A DNA stretch of 22,090 nucleotides from the NCBI GenBank assembly GCA_032718475.1, contig JAUCBJ010007748.1, positions 1 through 22,090 on the forward strand, given 5' to 3'. Below the pieces are notes generated by a model that searched no databases, was not told the DNA's origin, and saw only the letters and a list, made by a program, of their open reading frames with translations. Every line of letters begins with the position of its first letter. The stretch's first letter is position 1. Source of the stretch: Nemertoderma westbladi. Taxonomy: Eukaryota; Xenacoelomorpha; Nemertodermatida; Nemertodermatidae. Below, in pieces: positions 19,365 to 22,090 of the stretch. The position numbers and the translations under genes are program-made.

Positions 19365-19372
19365 TGTGGGAA
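19365..19372 (+). promoter_or_regulatory. CSL/Su(H) site 2 (TGTGGGAA)
   Basis: Exact consensus match in the same orientation as site 1, 41 bp beyond its end. Confidence 0.75.
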
Positions 19373-19433
19373 CGGGGCCGTATATAGCTTAATCACCCGT
19401 CTCGTCTCGCTACTCCCTTCACCTGTTCCGTGG

Positions 19434-19441
19434 TTCTCACG
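19434..19441 (-). promoter_or_regulatory. CSL/Su(H) site 3 (CGTGAGAA on minus)
   Basis: Exact consensus match facing site 2 head-to-head with a 61-bp gap, wider than the 15-17 bp of a classical paired site. Confidence 0.75.
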
Positions 19442-19474
19442 CAGCCCTCCCCAACCGAATTAACCCCAGAGCTC

Positions 19475-19482
19475 TTCTCACG
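19475..19482 (-). promoter_or_regulatory. CSL/Su(H) site 4 (CGTGAGAA on minus)
   Basis: Identical word to site 3, 33 bp further upstream of the gene. A looser YRTGDGAA match, CATGGGAA, follows at 19581-19588. Confidence 0.72.
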
Positions 19483-19489
19483 ATGACGA

Positions 19490-20697
19490 TTAATCAATTG
19501 GTCAGCGGATTTGAGCCTCCCGATAAAACTCCGGCGTAGAGAAGCCGAAGCGATAAACACTCGAAAACTTTCGCACGATCCATGGGAACTAGTTTCTTCA
19601 AGGTTTCCTTGGGTGAAGGTAATTTTATTGCCGATTAGCTGTGTAGTTTTACATTAGGGTGACCTTGTGAATACGAAAACAAAAATAAAGTGTTCAAGGA
19701 CAGTGTAATAATATGCCACAGCACATGTAACAATGTAAAGGATATTATTACTTATTTATCCCCAATCGCTGGTATCACTTAATGGCAATGGGAGATTTAT
19801 TAAGTTTCATTGATTTTCAATTCATAACTTTTTTTAATCAAATTCAGGTATTTTTTGGGTTTCGTCTTCAAGGAGGTTAATATGTTAAATGAAAATAAAA
19901 TTGCGCCTAGAAAAATGATAATATTATTTTGATGGTTTTTTTACCCGGCCACATTATTAATTTTTCTAATTATTCATTTCAACCAATGAAATTTCTTCAA
20001 CAAATTACCAATTCATCTGACTGTCAAGTTTTGCAAAAGTTTTTTTTATTTTCTTACTTACAAAAAATTACGTTCTTAATCGATTTATAATCGACGTTTC
20101 ATAGTAATGAAGGGTTGACTTTTCCCTAAATACACGGAAGGAAGTGAATCAATAAAGGCAAATTATTTTCCAACGAAATTACAGACTTTTTACGTTCAAA
20201 TACACTTGTATTAATAAAACAACACACCAGCTGAGTTTTTCATAACTTATTTATTTAGCCAAGTTACCAGGTTACTTACTATACTGCTGTACACGTCCTG
20301 CTATCTATCATCAGTTTTCACCGTCGTGATTCGCTGGATTTTCGTTATTTATGCCTACTGCTACCTACTGTACTATCACACAAAGCACTTCTCCACAGCG
20401 GCGGCAAAACGTCTTATGGTACAACCTGGAAGAAAAGTGTGAATGAATAAAACGGCGACGTGGGTTCCTTTGTTTCTCTTATAAACCCCTGACGTTTAAT
20501 TAATAATTAATTGCAGTGTTAATTCATTGTAACGAAATTCGATATTTCCCCTCTTAAATCGCATCCATATCTCAATAAATGGTTTGTTTAATCTCCCTAC
20601 GTGAATTTCACTGCTCCTCCACCTCAGTGTTAGTGGAGTCACAAACAGTGTGAATAACAATAGTTCACAGTCCTAAAAGTACTTTTGCCGTGTTTCG
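19490..20697. other. Upstream flank of Hey, no gene seen
   Basis: GC content falls sharply after about 19600 and the rest is AT-rich. No coding region, RNA gene or clear transposon end is visible. It may hold further enhancers. Confidence 0.5.
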
Positions 20698-21021
20698 GCT
20701 CCGCATATCATCAGCAAGTTGCAGGAAAACATTCACACATCTGGGGACAACATTCAAATCATATAATTCAGTATTTGGTGCAATACTGTTCACCAGGAAA
20801 CCTACCTGTAAGCCTGCACAGTGTAGTTCTGTTCTTTTAAGTAGTTTCAGCAGCAGAGTGAATGGGTTAATAGTTTGCTTAGTATATGGATGTACAACAC
20901 AGTATAGGCCTAACAGGTATGTCTGGTGAACAGTATTTCAGAATACTATGACTTGCGCGTTTTACTGAAATTATGAGTGTTGTCCCCAGACGTTTGAATG
21001 GGTCCTGCGTTATGCGGAGAT
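20698..21021. mobile_element. MITE with ~70-100 bp imperfect inverted ends
   Basis: CTCCGCATA at the left (about 20699) is matched by TATGCGGAG ending at about 21021. Inside that, GCAGGA, CATTC, TCTGGGGACAACA and ACTGTTCACCAG follow in the same order in both arms, the left one with small insertions. It is non-coding. No target duplication is clear, so the superfamily is undetermined and the outer limit is approximate. Confidence 0.65.
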
Positions 21022-21309
21022 AATTCCACAATTTTTATCCACACAGGTAATACCGGTACTAATACAGTGAGGTCCCATAATTTGTAAAGCAAATGAATAT
21101 ATTACAAAGTCGGCCTTATTTGCAGTCTAACCCGACAAAGATAACCATCAAAATGTACCATTGCAGTATACAATCTTGCATTTCGGTTTCGGCTGTCGAC
21201 ATAGTGTTTTTCCTCGCAATCTCGTTAGTGACGCTAATGGGACAATTGCACAGCACTGTCACTGTCACTGTGCTAGTGCTCTAATAATGGGACAGTACTG
21301 TCTCACTAA
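21022..21309. other. Short non-coding spacer
   Basis: No gene is seen. A run of CACTGT repeats (about 21252-21271) lies between inverted words GTTAGTGA and TCACTAAC-like (21224 and 21302), a small imperfect hairpin. Confidence 0.4.
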
Positions 21310-21908
21310 CCTACGGATACGTAGGGCATGGCAGCATTGAATAGTCTGTCCAGGATTTAGAAGTCCCATATAATAAAATGGAATCTCAAAATAAAATTAT
21401 TTATGGCAGCAGTAGTTCCAGTATTCCCTATGGGAGTCCATGCTGGGGTGTAACTGCAGAAGATACCAAATCCCTGGATGGCACATTCACAAGAATGCTA
21501 CGCCGGGTTCATTGTGTCAAGTACAATGAACACATCTCCAACCAGACTCTACAAAAACCTTGGAGGTGTTTCAATACTCTACCATAGCTTGACAATTGAA
21601 CGGAGCCGCCTCCGCTTTGCAGGGCAGTAGTTTAGCCGTGTGGAACAACCACTGCATAATCATGTGCTTTGGCAGCCTCATGTAGTGAATAAGCATGGTG
21701 GACAGCCCGTGACTTTCATTGAGACGCCTCTTAAAGGAAACTAGCCTTGAAGATGCGGATGATCTAGCAAATGTTATGGGTGGTAAGGGAGTTATGGCGG
21801 CGCAATTTTGTCGACAAGCCGGCATAGCATTAGCATTATATATTTAGCAATATATATTTTAATATATATAATGCAGCTGCAATACAGAATGCCGATAGTA
21901 GTAGTACT
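21310..21908 (+). mobile_element. 3' fragment of the RTE-like LINE
   Basis: Collinear with about 11790-12359 of the main copy: MAALNSLSRI, AAVVPV, EDTKSLDGTFTRMLRRVHCV and the terminal GATGCGGATGATCTAGCAAA block. It carries several frameshifts and stops. It ends GCCGATAGTAGTAGTA, the same TAG tail. A short AT-rich insertion of about 35 bp lies near the end (21832-21868). It is too decayed for any product. Confidence 0.85.
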
Positions 21909-22090
21909 GTTTCACTGTGCTAGGGCTACTGACAATGGCAATTATAATTTATGGATGTCAGATTATGATTTCAGTAAAATCAATCAAATTAATTTGATGG
22001 TAATTCCTTTACAAATTGATGCTGTGCAGTATTTATAGAAGATCATGAAGCGAGCCTATAATTCGTTGAATTTAGTGCATTGTAACCTTT
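21909..22090. other. Right-edge non-coding DNA
   Basis: Nothing recognisable is seen between the LINE tail and the window end. Confidence 0.4.

Overview
The window is eukaryotic, almost certainly from a metazoan and most likely a marine invertebrate. It holds one host gene with GT-AG introns, an animal-type Notch-pathway transcription factor, a BEL/Pao retrotransposon, RTE-like LINE copies, and several classes of terminal-inverted-repeat DNA transposon. The word AGGCCT, mostly within TAGGCCTA-like contexts, and long C or G runs recur outside genes. I associate this with some deuterostome genomes such as echinoderms, but only as a weak impression; the species cannot be fixed from the sequence.

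Layout. Positions 1-2365 are the 3' part of a BEL/Pao gag-protease region that is frameshifted and lacks its reverse transcriptase. Inserted in it (2366-5443) is a 3.1 kb foldback transposon. Its inverted arms are about 0.8 kb, each carrying a 13/15/17-bp tandem array, around a truncated integrase-like DDE transposase gene on the minus strand. A 5'-truncated LINE (3987-4720) sits inside the right arm with a 10-bp target duplication. Positions 5444-9419 are non-coding: a Mutator-like MITE at 6158-6434, a small palindromic tandem repeat, and several homopolymer C/G runs. Positions 9420-13260 hold a nested LINE locus. A decayed RT (9420-9746 and 12955-13260) is interrupted by a younger LINE (9755-12359, 8-bp duplication GAGCGGTC), followed by another small MITE (12411-12621). 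A palindromic piggyBac-like element flanked by TTAA lies at 13867-14823, and another LINE fragment at about 15829-16205.

The host gene is Hey (hairy/enhancer-of-split related with a YRPW motif), minus strand 18997-17040, with four coding exons that join to a 313-residue protein. Its upstream region has a TATA box, a CCAAT box and four exact YGTGRGAA CSL/Su(H) sites within 167 bp (19316-19482). This is the arrangement expected of a direct Notch target, so a gene that carries out the Notch response is itself wired to Notch input. Further right lie another MITE (about 20698-21021) and a LINE 3' end (21310-21908).

The mobile elements are all broken and none looks autonomous. The most distinctive objects are the integrase-bearing foldback element with tandem arrays in its arms, and the CSL-site cluster at Hey.
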